Below are positions 36,073-47,772 of a stretch of DNA of 64,000 nt, piece by piece. Origin of the DNA: Larix kaempferi (taxonomy: Eukaryota; Streptophyta; Pinopsida; Pinales; Pinaceae); assembly GCA_027924585.1 (NCBI GenBank), contig BSBM01000597.1, positions 4,231,501 through 4,295,500 on the forward strand. Direction: 5' to 3'. Both the position numbers and the translations under genes were made by a program. Each line of letters starts with the position of its first letter. Positions within the stretch are counted from its first letter, which is position 1. A model generated the notes under the pieces. It was given only the letters and a program-made list of their open reading frames with translations. It was not told the origin of the DNA and made no database searches.

Positions 36073-36097
36073 TGGTATCAGAGCTGTAGGTTACAGC
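36073..36097 (+). other. Primer binding site of element D with overlapping hairpin
   Basis: TGGTATCAGAGC (36073-36084) matches tRNA-iMet, 2 nt after the LTR. GCTGTA-GGT-TACAGC (36083-36097) forms a perfect 6-bp stem overlapping the last two bases of the primer site. Element E has the counterpart GCTGC-TGGTT-GCAGC at the same offset. Confidence 0.9.
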
Positions 36098-38129
36098 ACT
36101 CGGGCCTGATGGGCTCAGCATGAAATAAATAGGTATGTAAATTGACTAATCAAATTGTTCTTTTGTTTCTGGATGCATGGGATTTGAATGGACGAGGAGT
36201 TAATGTCATCCAGGTTCAAGGGAGTAAAGATAAGTATCTCAACATTTGAAGGAGGTATGTTATCCTTGTCGAAAGTTCTCTTTGCTAGAAGAAAGATGTA
36301 GGTACTCACATGATTATTGCGGAATATTTAGTGGAAATAATTTTAGTACATGTGAATGTAACGAATTCTGTATTATGATTTATTAACTCGGTTAACCTTG
36401 TTAAAAGGAATAGAAGCACTATAATCTCTTATAGGATTGTCGATTCATAAATTTTAATATTCTTTGGTAAAGTACTAAACTATAAGAAATAGATGAGGAT
36501 ATGGAAAACTTTGCTGAAATATGTTATTACCTTGACAGAACAAAAGATTTTGAGACATGCCGACTAATAAGTAATTTCATAGAAGTATCATATAGTTTCT
36601 GCATTTTTATCAAAGTTTACTAAGTGTGTTACCTATGAGCGCCTATGATTTAAAAGTATCAGTTTTATTAGTATACTCCAATAAAGTAAGTTTGTTTGAT
36701 TAAGCAAAGTCAGATAAACACCCTCAAATTCAATGCACGATTGTTAGTTCATATAATGTTACTTCATAAATATTTCTTTGTAGATATGTAGAAGATAATC
36801 GAGTAAAATATTTGTTGGTAGAAGTGATAGCTACTGATTATTTGATGCATAAGTTATTGAATGAGCATGTGTATCATATTATGGAACTAATATGTTCAAT
36901 TGTTGAGCAATTGAAGAAAAGAAATTTTTCTTTATACTAACATTTCAGGAGGTGATTTTGGATCATGACCAATGTCGTAATTCGAGAAGAATATGGATTA
37001 TACAACCACTTACATAGATAAGTTGAGCTATGTTGCTCAAAAGTAAGTAATAATTTTTCTTTACATGTTATTTACAGGATTTTATGAATCATGATTAGTG
37101 ATAAGACTTATGATTGATGAGGTGTTATCATCAAAATGCATAGAATATTATGGTAAATAGATGAATATATTCATTAAATATTTTGTTGCTATTATGTTGC
37201 GTATGGCATGCAAGAAATACTAAATGATTGTTACTAAGTAAAATTCTCGGACTCAAACGAGAAGGTTTGAGAGGAAAATAATATTTCCTGAACTCAAGTA
37301 GAGGCTGCATCTTGCACTCACTTACTAGCTGTTGCAGGGTGCAACTTCCCTAAAATTGTGGTCATGTTCCCCATGGAAGTGGAACAGAGCAGGTGGGTAG
37401 CTCGTTGAATGTTATACTGACCCAAAAGTCCTAGGCAAACTTTATAACCATCGAATTGAGCAGAGGAAGGGCTCACAATTTTTCCTTGTGTTGTTAGAAC
37501 GGAGCACACAAGAGGTTCTCTGAGGAGACTAAACTTTTTCCTTGTGGTGTTAGAACTGAGCCCACAAGAAGATTCGATGAGGGAAAGCTATGTAATGAGT
37601 TGCAGAGTAAGACTGTCATATTTCTGCTGTATGCAGAGGTTTTTTGGCTGAGTTACAGAAGACTCATGTTTTGTATGGCAAGTCTCCACGATTGCGGAAA
37701 TACATAAAGGGTTTTGTATGGCAAGTCTTCACGATTGCAGAAAATACATAAGAGTTTTGTATGCAATTCTCCATGATTGCGGAAGTACAAAGAGGTTTGG
37801 TGATTACAAAGTTCAGTTGAAAGAATTGTTTTATGATATGAGTTAATGATAATGATTGTCTTGTAGCTAGACTATCACATGTATTTATGTGTGAATGTTA
37901 TAAATGCTAAAGTAAGCAAATACTTCACCAAGGATGAGGATGAATGATAAACATTTGCTATTTTGAAATTTGGTATACTTATGTTATACTGAAAAATCTT
38001 GTACGAGTTGTACAATGTACAGGTTACAACTGAAGAGAGTTTGCTAAAATCGCAAAGATGTAAAGACGACCAAACCTTAAGAGCAAAGCAAGCGAAAGAT
38101 GATGAATGGACGCAAAAGACAAACTGTTG
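36098..38129 (+). other. Interior of element D, non-coding
   Basis: About 2 kb of AT-rich sequence with stops in all frames and no domain. An AGGTATGT word at 36129-36136 could be a splice donor (inference). 37469-37800 holds short tandem repeats, listed separately. Confidence 0.7.
37469..37800 (+). repeat. Short tandem repeats in the interior of element D
   Basis: Two units of about 60 bases contain TTTTTCCTTGTGKTGTTAGA (near 37479 and 37536), followed by three units of about 45-50 bases with TTTTGTATG...CACGATTGCGGAA (near 37667, 37712, 37754). Confidence 0.75.
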
Positions 38130-38166
38130 AACACCGAGGACGGTGTTATCTTTAAGGGGTGGAGTA
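38130..38166 (+). other. Hairpin and polypurine tract of element D
   Basis: AACACCGAGGACGGTGTT (38130-38147) is a perfect 7-bp stem with an AGGA loop. The polypurine tract AAGGGGTGGAGTA (38154-38166) follows, then the LTR start at 38167. Element E has almost the same arrangement at 55667-55702. Confidence 0.85.
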
Positions 38167-41100
38167 TGTAACATCCCTCAAATTCGACCCCTATTATTAA
38201 TATTCTTATAAAATATAATTATGAATTTTGTAAATGGCCCTGGTGAGGAGCTCAAGGCCAAGGCCCCACCAGTGGACCCCGAACTAGTGTTATGCTCTAT
38301 ACGTCTTAGATTAAACCTAGAAGACTATAGAATGGCAATACAACTAAATAATAAGTAACCAAACGCATGCATAAGAAAAGATAATAAGTTGGTTGATCAT
38401 ATCATAACTTATCATATGATAGGTGACGACATAACTTCGTCCTGAAAGGATTACTATTCACCATTAAAACTAAGATACTTTGACCTATGTTATTTTAATC
38501 ATATTATGATTTAGCCATAAAGATGGATTATATATATATATAAATAGGTATTGGTCAATATCATATATTTAAATACATAGTTGAGGCCATTTTAGAGTTA
38601 TGAAGGTTAATAGTTATGATAACTATTATTTGTGTCTTGTTTGTAAAAAAAAAAAGGAGCCAAAGTATAAATTATTTTAATGAGTATATATATATGTTCC
38701 CAAAATAAGAGTAGGCGCCAGCTTGTTCCTTGGATCACTTCGGAATGACAGTTGTAATATGAATCCATATGTTTTTTTTTAGAGCGTGGCTAATAAAATA
38801 ATTATGTTGAGTTATTGAAACACCAAAACACTTGGTAGGCCGCCACCTAGCTCCTTCCAAAACATTAAGCTTTATTTCTCCTCTTAAATCCTTAAAAATA
38901 AATAGAAAAACCTAACGTTTTAGTAGTGGGAGAAAGAAAGAGTACCTGAATCTTATACTAAACATCCACTAACTCTTCGTAGAAGCTTTACAGTTAATCC
39001 AGCTGACAGTTGTCAACTCTTGGGGAAACACCATTACATTTAAAAAGGAAACCGAGCTCGTGTATGGGGGTAGTCGAGAAGATGGAGGAGCAAATGAAGG
39101 AGATATCCTTGTGAGTTCGTCTCCATCACGTGGAGTAAGTATTAAAGAAAATATTGGTGGGAGGAAAATTATCCAAGAGGAGTGACACTTGTGTGCTTAA
39201 GAGGAGCCACGACTCCCTACCAACACAACGCAGATCTTTCATAGGGAGGGATTATAATAGTTAGGGGGATGGCGTGTAACCTAAGTTGAGTCTCTGCAAT
39301 GGGGATATGGAAAATATTTTCTACGGTAGAGTGAAGGTGGATCCCGAGCGGAAGTAAGAAGGACCCCTGCGATAAGATGAGAGGAATAATGATCTATCCG
39401 GCAGAATTAAGACCCATCTCCGGTAGAGATGAGAGCGACCTCTGAGAATTAGAAATGGCTGCTGTAAGAATGACGATAATGAAGGTAAGTAGTCTCCGCT
39501 TGTAATATGAGAATTATATTTTTCTTTTCTGGCTTTAATTAAGTCTCTGCAAAATACATCTCTATAGATTGGTTGGCAAATAATGAATCTCCCCGTTTGT
39601 TTTCTGCTTCCACTACGTGTAATATGGAAGGATCATTCACTCCGTTGTTTGACAGAGTTATCTCTGTGTTTTCTTATTCAAATGTATCGCTGCCTTTAGT
39701 TGTTGACAGAGTTATCTCTGTGTTTTCTTATTCAAATGTATCGCTTCCTTTAGTTGTTGACAGAGTTATCTCTGTGTTTTCTTATTCAAATGTATCGCTG
39801 CCTTTAGTTGATGGACAGAGTTTATCTCTGTGTCTGTTTGAATGCTGGCTTACCCCTTTGATCAAAGTTATCCTCTGCGTGGTGCAATGCTTTCATCCTT
39901 TAATGTTCCCTAAGATGATCATTTTATGATCTGCATTAGAATACTTCCTATTACTTATAGTTTTAAATATGCGTTGAAGAGTGAGCTGCGTGGGAAACCT
40001 TGGGGATTTCCAGTGAGGATCATTTTATGATTTGCAGTAGGGTAGTTTTCCTGTGATGAAAGTTTTAAAACCTACTCTTGAACGAATCAAACGATCTCTG
40101 AAATCCCTAGATCTCTGCCTGGCGATCTCACTCTGTGAGTTTTATCGCTGCCCCTGACCATCTTTTTTATCGATGCTTTTAGTTTCCTCATCGTGAAGGA
40201 GTTGAGCTCTACACTTAATCTAGATAATCAATCTCTGCCTACGCCAGTGTAACTATAACTCGGACAAGATATCGTTGTGTATATTTTACCTCTACCTATA
40301 AATCAGATCTCTACATCCCCAAAGGTAGCGCTATTTTTAATTTAATTGGTTTACCACTTCGTCTTAACCAATCTTTGTTTAAACAGTTAGTGCCAGTGTT
40401 GCATCTTGTTTAAATTTGTATGCCCAGAGTTAGTGCAGGATGAATATTTTATTTAAACAACGGGTTGGACAAATTTTGATTGACCTTCTTTTTCTTTGGT
40501 TACCCATAGCGATCTCCTCATTATGTATGTTTGATAAAGGATTTCTTGTTGGGTCGTTGTGTCTTCATAGAGTCACTGTATCAACGTTACCACGGGTAGT
40601 AGTTTGACAGACCAAACGGTGTTGATAGGCAGAGATTGCAGCATGTGTCATTTCTTACAGTTATTTAATTGTTTTAAATTTCGAAATTCAGTTACTGAAC
40701 AGAGAGTCCAAGTTTTTAAGCCTGGCTAATATGATTTTTAAATATGGGAGTTTGTATAATTTACTGCTGTAAACGTAAAACTGAGATTTGTTGTCTTCTT
40801 TGCTGCCACGGATTGTTATACCAGTGCTAACTCATTTTTTTGCTACTTCGGTTTTGACATAAGAATTAAGATCTAATACCTCTATCTTATGTGTACTTAC
40901 TGCAACATTTATCTCTAATAAAGTTAAATGCAACAACTTTTACTTGGTTATTTTTATGCCACTTACATACTCTGTTTATTGTCATACATGGGAGTATGAT
41001 AAGGGAAGGGAGATCTCTGCTACCCTATGCGTAGACAGATCGAGAAAGGAAAGAGCTTAGCGCTGGATCCTTTGATTTAGAATTGTTATATATTTCACCT

Positions 41101-42630
41101 CTGCCTTATTATTTGTTTAGCTCTGCATGCCATAATAATAGAGGGATAGGAGAGCCGAGGGGATCGATCCCAAAACCAACACACTTCTATGTGAGTTTTA
41201 TTCCTTGGTTGGTAGCTCAATGCTGAACTATTTTACAGAACTCTGCTTTTTTCGACGCAAATCCTCCTTTAAATGCCTGGAAAGAAGCATCATAAGTTGT
41301 TATCTTTTTTTTTTCTATTTTCATTATTTCCATAGACGATACGGGTTGTATGGATGCGGCCAGGCTGAATTTAAATACTAAGATCTCTGTAGATTTGTAT
41401 CCGTCTGCATAATGGCTTGTGGACACTAGCATTATGATAATACTCGCTAACTCTTGATTATTTATGCTTAGTATAAATAGTGTAAGACCTCTATTTGTTT
41501 GAATTATGTTGGAATCATAATTTCCTTTAAAGTTGTATTCGGATGCTGCCAAGTCATTTCTGAAGTTTATAAATGCTGAATCATTGGGTTTATGGATGTT
41601 GGAGACAGAAATTCCGATTTAAGATTGATATCACGGCTTCAACTTGATCCATAATCATATATCTGTGTTACCTTAGTTCATTTACTAAATAAAGGATACA
41701 TAAAGACTTTATATAAATATGGCAATAAGATATGACGGTTATGCAAATACCTTTTATATATAGATATGTGTGTTGATAAGATATGAGAGTGCATAAGTCA
41801 AAAGATTATGCTAGCTTTGGTTTAATAACTAGATAAGAGTATAGTCATATTTGTGTAAAATATATATTATTATATGATAAAAGTGATAATACTTGGCCAC
41901 TCCAACGTATGGAGAAAGAAGGAGTACTTTTCCCAAACAAGGAATGAATATATATATGGTTGATTCATGAAAAGCCCTATGTGGTAGAGGCTTGCTGGAA
42001 AGAGATGGAGTTGTGTTGCAGCAACTAAGTTTCTCTTTGTAATACTATCACTTTTTGCCTAAATAATAAAGAATGCACACACTTTTGTGGACTAGCCCGT
42101 GTACGGGTGAACCACGTTACCTTGGTCTCCTGTGTTTCTTATGGTGTTCCTCAATGTGACTTTTATGCGTGTGTACTTTCTCTTTTTAGTGAAATTATGA
42201 TTACTTAGACTTGTTCATATGTATGATTAATATAAATTGTTAATGGTTGAATTGATGCCTTATAGGTTCTATTGCAAGTTTGTATACGTATTAGGATTTT
42301 ATTAAACTTTATGTAAGTTTCAAGTAAATAAAGAAATTCAATGGTAGTTTCCTCACGTGAAAAGTTAGAAAATAATGTTGGAGTGAATCTTGTTTCTGTC
42401 CTTAAAATTGTTTATGATTACTTTGATGTATACATTTCATATATAAGGTTGGTTGTTTATGTGATATATAATGCTTATGATCTTGTTATGTTGACATTGC
42501 AAAGTTTTAATTATTTGTAAGCAATAATTTAAGAAAGTAAACCTACACTTTATATTTCTGCATATATTTTAGTGGTATTTTAGGCACTTAGAAAAGTTTT
42601 AAATCTTACGAAAAATTTGGGTTCGTGACA
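38167..42630 (+). repeat. 3' LTR of element D (4464 bp, full length)
   Basis: Starts TGTAACATCC, ends GGTTCGTGACA, followed by target duplication AGGAC. It keeps the 744 bases missing from the 5' LTR (38620-39363). The shared 31-bp block is at 38241-38271 and the 54-bp repeats at 39651-39812. Confidence 0.95.
39651..39812 (+). repeat. 54-bp tandem repeat in LTR D (3' copy)
   Basis: Same three units as at 33090-33251, within an open frame at 39573-39929. One unit difference (GTTGAC here, GTTCAC there) shows the copies are changing by point mutation, not by unit number. Confidence 0.9.
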
Positions 42631-42635
42631 AGGAC

Positions 42636-43240
42636 CCAATCATCTGACGATACATAGAGACATCAACCGGCTCAGATGAAGCATCACATAGAAGCTTTAG
42701 ATTCGATGCCATAGGTGTGGCCATGGCCTTGCAATCCATCATCCCGAACGTCTTCAGGATCTCTACTGCATACTTCCCTTGTCCAAGGAAGATTCCATAT
42801 GCACTCTTCCACACCTCCATGCCAAAAACAAATAGTGCATCATCCCCAAGTTCTTCATCTCGAACTCGGCAGTAAGCTTCCGCTGCGTGTCGGCAATCAA
42901 TCTATCTTCACCTGTAACAAATAGGTTATCCGCATACAAAAGTAGTATCACTGGATTGCCTTCCTCAACCTTGTAGTAAAGGTTGGAATCCGCTTTACTC
43001 TTGGTAAATCCCAAACTGGATAGAAAGCTGTCTATCCTACCAAGTTCTGCACACATATATGACTACACCATTCAAGAAGGTTGTCTTGAAATCCATCTGG
43101 TGTATCTTCTATTTCATCACTTTTATATTTCTCTATGCTGTCATCTGCATCATGCTTGATCTGATAGTTCCATTTGGAAGTCACAATAGAATTCCCTTCA
43201 GCTCTTGGGACCGCATCCCAAACATCGTTCTTCATGATCG
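42636..43240 (-). pseudogene. Copia reverse transcriptase, N-terminal piece (element C)
   Basis: Minus-strand blocks: W-D-A-V-P-R-A-E-G-N-S-I-V-T-S-K-W near 43220-43170, the start of copia polymerase; F-L-S-S-L-G-F-T-K-S-K-A-D-S-N-L-Y-Y near 43020-42970; I-L-L-L-Y-A-D-N-L-F-V-T-G near 42940-42905, where the catalytic Y-x-D-D has become Y-A-D-N; and Q-G-K-Y-A-V-E-I-L-K-T-F-G-M-M-D near 42790-42740. A segment between the first two blocks is deleted and the frame changes near 42820, so the polymerase was already dead before D split it. The remaining part is at 32350-31687. Confidence 0.85.
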
Positions 43241-43789
43241 ACGAATCATGGCATTCTTCCCGTATCCTGGGAACTTCAATATCTTCAATAGATAATTTTG
43301 TTGTTGAACAAATGTTGTAGTTCTTCTTTTGTAGGTGATGGCATACGATCTTTCCTACACAATAAGTTAAATTGCATGATTAGAAAACATCTCATAGTTT
43401 TCAGAACAAATTCTTACACATAAAGACATATGTCATACAGTCACGCAATTATCTTAGCCAATGCTTCAATACAACATTTATCCATATCCCGTAACTTTCT
43501 AGATGCCTTCCAATCTCTACCATAACATTGTTAAGAGTGTGCACAACTCCCAACATGTCAGCAAAGAGGTTTCATTCTAGATAAGTAGCAATGGAATGTT
43601 GTACAGTGCCATAGGCCACTTACCCATGCATATTAGTAGTATACTGTTCATCAATGCAACTATTCTAATATGCATAATACACAACCTAATTCTAGGAACA
43701 TCTGTATATACATTATTGAACAGTATTATTTAAACAATAAGATATGCAAGTAATGACAATTCAAACACTTATCTTTGTTTGTTTGTTGG
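43241..43789 (-). other. Unreadable interior of element C between integrase scrap and polymerase
   Basis: About 550 AT-rich bases without a recognisable frame, in the place of the integrase C-terminal region. Probably decayed or rearranged coding sequence. Confidence 0.4.
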
Positions 43790-43890
43790 GTGGACTCCCT
43801 CTGAATCTTTGCAACTCCATTCTGATGTGGATTGTGAGAAGTGGTCAACTCCCTCTGAATATCTGCATCCTTGTAGAAACTACTGCAGTG
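43790..43890 (-). pseudogene. Copia integrase remnant (element C)
   Basis: About 32 codons on the minus strand include I-Q-R-E-L-T-T-S-H-N-P-H-Q-N-G-V-A-K, matching the copia integrase block around its last catalytic glutamate (family: Y-N-P-Q-Q-N-G-V-A-E). The residue in the glutamate position is lysine here. The sequences before and after are not recognisable, so only a scrap of the enzyme that inserts element DNA is left. Confidence 0.75.
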
Positions 43891-46297
43891 TGCTCCCTCT
43901 TGATCTTTGCTTCCTAGATTACCTGTCCTTGAACTTATATACATTCTTGATCCCTATGCATGCTTGTTAGTATCATCATTGTGTTATCCTCTAGGTCTCA
44001 TACATAATTCATTAGTATAATCACAATAATCTTAAACATGTATATTCATGATCATTCACAGATAATAAACATTAGTATTCAAGGTTTCAGGGAAGTCTTC
44101 TTTTACTCATACATTTTCTTATTTGATCATAGTACTCTTCTGGTTAGTTGAATCATCAATCAAGATAAGAGATATAATATGCATAAAACCTGTGATTATT
44201 CAAACCTATACCTTCATGATTCTTCTGGTTAGTCATATCATCAATTATGGTAAGAAACATAATATGCATACAACCATGATTATTCAAACCTATGACTTCA
44301 TGAATCATCATCATCAACAACACAACAGTATAGGATCCTAACACAAGGTAGGATTCTAGCTTGATATAGGAAAAACATACCTGGATTAGCATGCTAGTTA
44401 GTTATGTCTAACATACCCACATAATGTCTTTTGATTCTCTTCAGTGACTTGTGCTAGTAACCTGCATGTCTCATAAGTTAACCATTGTAGAACCAAGTTA
44501 TACATACCTCGAAAGTAGATCTTCTATGTGATCCATGACAATGGATGAATCCTTGTCTTCATGTCACCATGATCATATGTTCTTGAAGTAGAACATGATT
44601 TGTCTTTCTTGGTGTACCTTGTATGTTAGCAGACAACATAAACCTCATACAACACCATAATGCATTAGTACAATCATGAGTGTCAACACCCTAACCAATG
44701 AATATCTTCTATCATGCATTCATAATTTTGTTAAGGTGATACGACAAATCTAAAATCAAGATTGTACTAACCGTAATAACATGAAGACAAACATACCATA
44801 AACTTAATCATGAACAAATATCGAAACATACCTCAATGAGTCATACCTGTCGAGATCGCTTGTAATATTCTTATGTAAGGCCTTAGCCTCATCTCCCTCT
44901 GAAACAGGAACTTCTTCACTTATGCAGGTGACCAATCCATCTTCTTCTAGGATTAACCCAATCCACTTGATTTGCAAGAACTGGACCTGGAGCTGGATAT
45001 GGGTTTGTCAGAGAAACCCCAAAAATTCAAACTTTGAATTTCAAACTTCCGAAAGGATAGAAATATGCGCCTTGATGAGCTGATCAAGCTGGTATATTCA
45101 GAATTTGAAAACTGCAAAGTTTCACTCCTCAATTTTGCCTTTGAAACTTCCGGATTCACTGGACGTGACCTTGAACTGGGGTTTGATGAAGCCCACTCTT
45201 CTGCCCAATCAAAAGGTTTGATCCAAAGCTCTAAGCTTCTATTTTTCTGAGGATCTTCCAGCCGTGGTCACAGATTTCAAAAATTCTCATTTTTACAGAA
45301 GCCCTAATTTTCCACTTTTCTTATCAAAGTCCCGAACTAGGGTCTGATCAAGTCTGGCCTTCTGCCCAACCAAAAATTCTGATCTTGGTCTCTAAATTTT
45401 GATTTTGATGAGTAGCTTCCAGCCGTGGTCTCTGATTACAAAAATTCCAACTTTCTCCGAAGCCCTAAATTTCGGAAGCCATGAATGAAGGTACTCAAAA
45501 ATAATTATGTTTTGACATAAATATGTACCTGATTGTTTCTGGTGTACCTCCGAACTTTTTGATCCACAGGGTCTAAAAACGTTTCCTGAGATATACCGAC
45601 CTGTTATCTTTCCATCCTGCAGGTCTGACCTCAATTGGATTCTCTAAGAGAGAGTTATGCCAAGTGTCGTAACGTGACCTGTTTATGAGATAATACAGGA
45701 GAGTGAACTTGTACGGTGTGCCACGTGTCACTGTTTCAACTTCGGCCTATGAAAATTTTTCCTGAGATAGCCCGACCTGTTATCTTTCCATCCCAACAGG
45801 TCTGACCTCAATTGGATTCTCTGAGAGAGAGTTATGCCAAGTGTCGTAACGTGACCTGTTTATGAGATAATACAGGAGAGCGAACTTGTACAGCGTGCCA
45901 CGTGTCACTGGTTCAACTTCGGCCTTTGAAAATTTTTCCTAAGATAGTACAGTCTGTGTACTACTTGTCACTTTTTACAAAATTTCATTTGGAGCTTCCT
46001 AGCCCAAGTTATGACCTTTTTCCCAAGGTCACCTGATTTTGACTCGGATCTGGAAGAGGCCGAAACCCTATATTGTACAGATCATAAATCACAAAGTACA
46101 ACGAATTAGAGGTTGTCCTTTGGACATAAGGTACATGGGGATTTAATCTTCGACCTGTAAAGGTTTCATATCCGAAAAATTTTCCAAAACATATTTATAG
46201 CGAAATTGCTATGATGACTGATTTTTTCTATATCAAGCCGTAACATCGTAAGTGCAACAAATGTCATACATGCCATATCATGCATTCTTTCAGGCTA
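43891..46297 (-). other. Leader and decayed 5' interior of element C
   Basis: About 2.4 kb between the primer binding site and the integrase scrap with no gag or protease found. It holds an 81-bp tandem pair at about 44138-44300 (TTCTGGTTAGT...TTCATGA), similar stretches near 45190-45330 and 45340-45475 (with CCAGCCGTGGTC at 45258 and 45419), and a 176-bp pair listed separately. Confidence 0.6.
45585..45937 (-). repeat. 176-bp tandem repeat in the leader of element C
   Basis: Units start at 45585 and 45761 (CCTGAGATA...CGACCTGTTATC), and a third start at 45938 is soon lost. The units share long stretches including CCAAGTGTCGTAACGTGACC. Confidence 0.9.
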
Positions 46298-46309
46298 GCT
46301 CTGATACCA
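46298..46309 (-). other. Primer binding site of element C
   Basis: The minus strand reads TGGTATCAGAGC (tRNA-iMet type) directly at the LTR end. Confidence 0.95.
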
Positions 46310-46960
46310 TGTTAAATTTTCAGAATTTACTTCAATTTGATCTAGGATCTTAACTGAGAGAACAACATGTACAGCATATCTACAACATATCAATCATGGA
46401 TACAATAATGCAAGCACACAAGAGACACAAAGATTTACTTGGGGAAAACCATAAAGGTGAAAAACCCCAATAACTTCCTCAGAGATAGATAGAGCAATGA
46501 TACAACCCAAACATAAGAGATAGACATATCTTAGCAGCAGATCCTCCTCCTCCATAAGTGCGCCACTCCTCTTTGCGTGCATGAGTGAGAAGTGAGTGAT
46601 CAAATAGAGTGCCTCCCGCACTCTATTTATACTTGACTTGACTTGCCTTTTACATAAATCATGTAGGCTCGAACTTAACCATATAACATAATGTTGACTG
46701 GGCCGACCCCCAATAGGGTGGTCTAATAACCCTTCGACCCACATGGACGACCCCCAATAGGGTGATCTAATAACCCTTTGACCCACATGACTTATACAGG
46801 GCTGACCCCAACAAGGTGGTCTAATAACCCATCAAGTATAAGTTACGACACTTACAATATAAATGACGACACTTCCGTATAGAGGAATAATACCATCTCT
46901 ATAGGAGTACATACAACATACATATATGAAATACATTCCGAATTTACATATACATCAACA
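46310..46960 (-). repeat. 5' LTR of element C
   Basis: Aligns end to end with 29446-30096 at equal length; followed by target duplication CAAAG (46961-46965). TATA box at 46624-46631 (minus strand). Confidence 0.95.
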
Positions 46961-46965
46961 CAAAG

Positions 46966-47329
46966 ATTTTATAAATCCTAAATTTAACGATCAAAACTAT
47001 TTTTCCAATTTTATGTGCATAAAGAAAAAAAATAATACTGTCAAAATTAGAACCGGTGGGACTCATAACCTCCATAATGAAACTACTCAATAGTCTAACA
47101 AAAAACAATATATTGGGATGATTGATTTTGTAAAATTTGAGAAAAATAAGAGGTGAAGAAAGAACATAATTTCCTTTCCCATGGTCCACATTTAATAATG
47201 TAATCATAAATTTTACTTAGATTTATGAATTAGTTTCTCTTTATCCTTACCAAAAGCACTATGAACTTGGTATTTCCAATTCTTATTTCCCTATGTATCT
47301 CGTTATTGCAAAATTGTAATTGTAAGAGT
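46966..47329 (+). other. AT-rich flank, nothing recognised
   Basis: Continues the sequence interrupted by element C at 29445. No gene or repeat structure was seen. Confidence 0.4.
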
Positions 47330-47760
47330 ATTGCATGACTCTACACTTGTAATTGAAATTGAAATTCGCGAATTTACAAGTTTGTATTTTGTAATTGTAA
47401 TTTTGCAATTTCGTAAATTATTTTATAATTTTGTAATTTTGTAAAGTATTTTGTAATTTGTAATTTAATTTGTGTATGTAAATGCAAATTTGTAATTGTA
47501 ATTTGCAAGTTCTTATTGTTACTGTAATTGCAACTTGTGATTGTAAATTTGTAGTTGTAATTGTCCAATTTGTAATTTGTAATTTGTAAATCTAATTAGT
47601 AATTTCTTATTGTAATATTTGTAATTGTAATTTGTAGTTGTGAAATTGTAATAGTGATTGTAAATTGTAACTATAACTGAGGTTGTAACTTGCAATTATA
47701 ATTGAGATTATGCACAATTTGTATTTATAATTATAGCTAATATACAAGAAATCGACATAA
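47330..47760 (+). repeat. Degenerate simple repeat of TTGTAA words
   Basis: About 430 bases built almost only from TTGTAATTG, TTTGTAATT and close variants, with no fixed period. Confidence 0.85.
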
Positions 47761-47772
47761 ATACATAAATAA

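Larger units (their letters stand above)
32351..42630 (+). mobile_element. Element D: large coding-less LTR retrotransposon (LARD-like)
   Basis: LTRs at 32351-36070 (3720 bp) and 38167-42630 (4464 bp), primer binding site 36073-36084, interior of only 2.1 kb, polypurine tract 38154-38166, target duplication AGGAC. No gag, protease, integrase or polymerase motif was found in any frame, so D must move with proteins made elsewhere; 'large retrotransposon derivative' fits. The LTRs differ by about 36 substitutions over the 3.7 kb I aligned by eye (about 1%), plus one 744-bp length difference, so D is younger than its host C. Confidence 0.95.
29446..46960 (-). mobile_element. Element C: Ty1/copia element split by element D
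   Basis: Minus-strand copia element with 651-bp LTRs (29446-30096 and 46310-46960), primer binding site 46309-46298, polypurine tract after 30096 and target duplication CAAAG on both sides (29441-29445 and 46961-46965). Without D it is about 7.2 kb. Coding remains are an integrase scrap (43790-43890) and reverse transcriptase/RNase H in two pieces on either side of D. No gag was recognised, so C is non-autonomous. The LTRs differ at about 17 of 651 positions by eye (about 2.6%). Confidence 0.95.
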
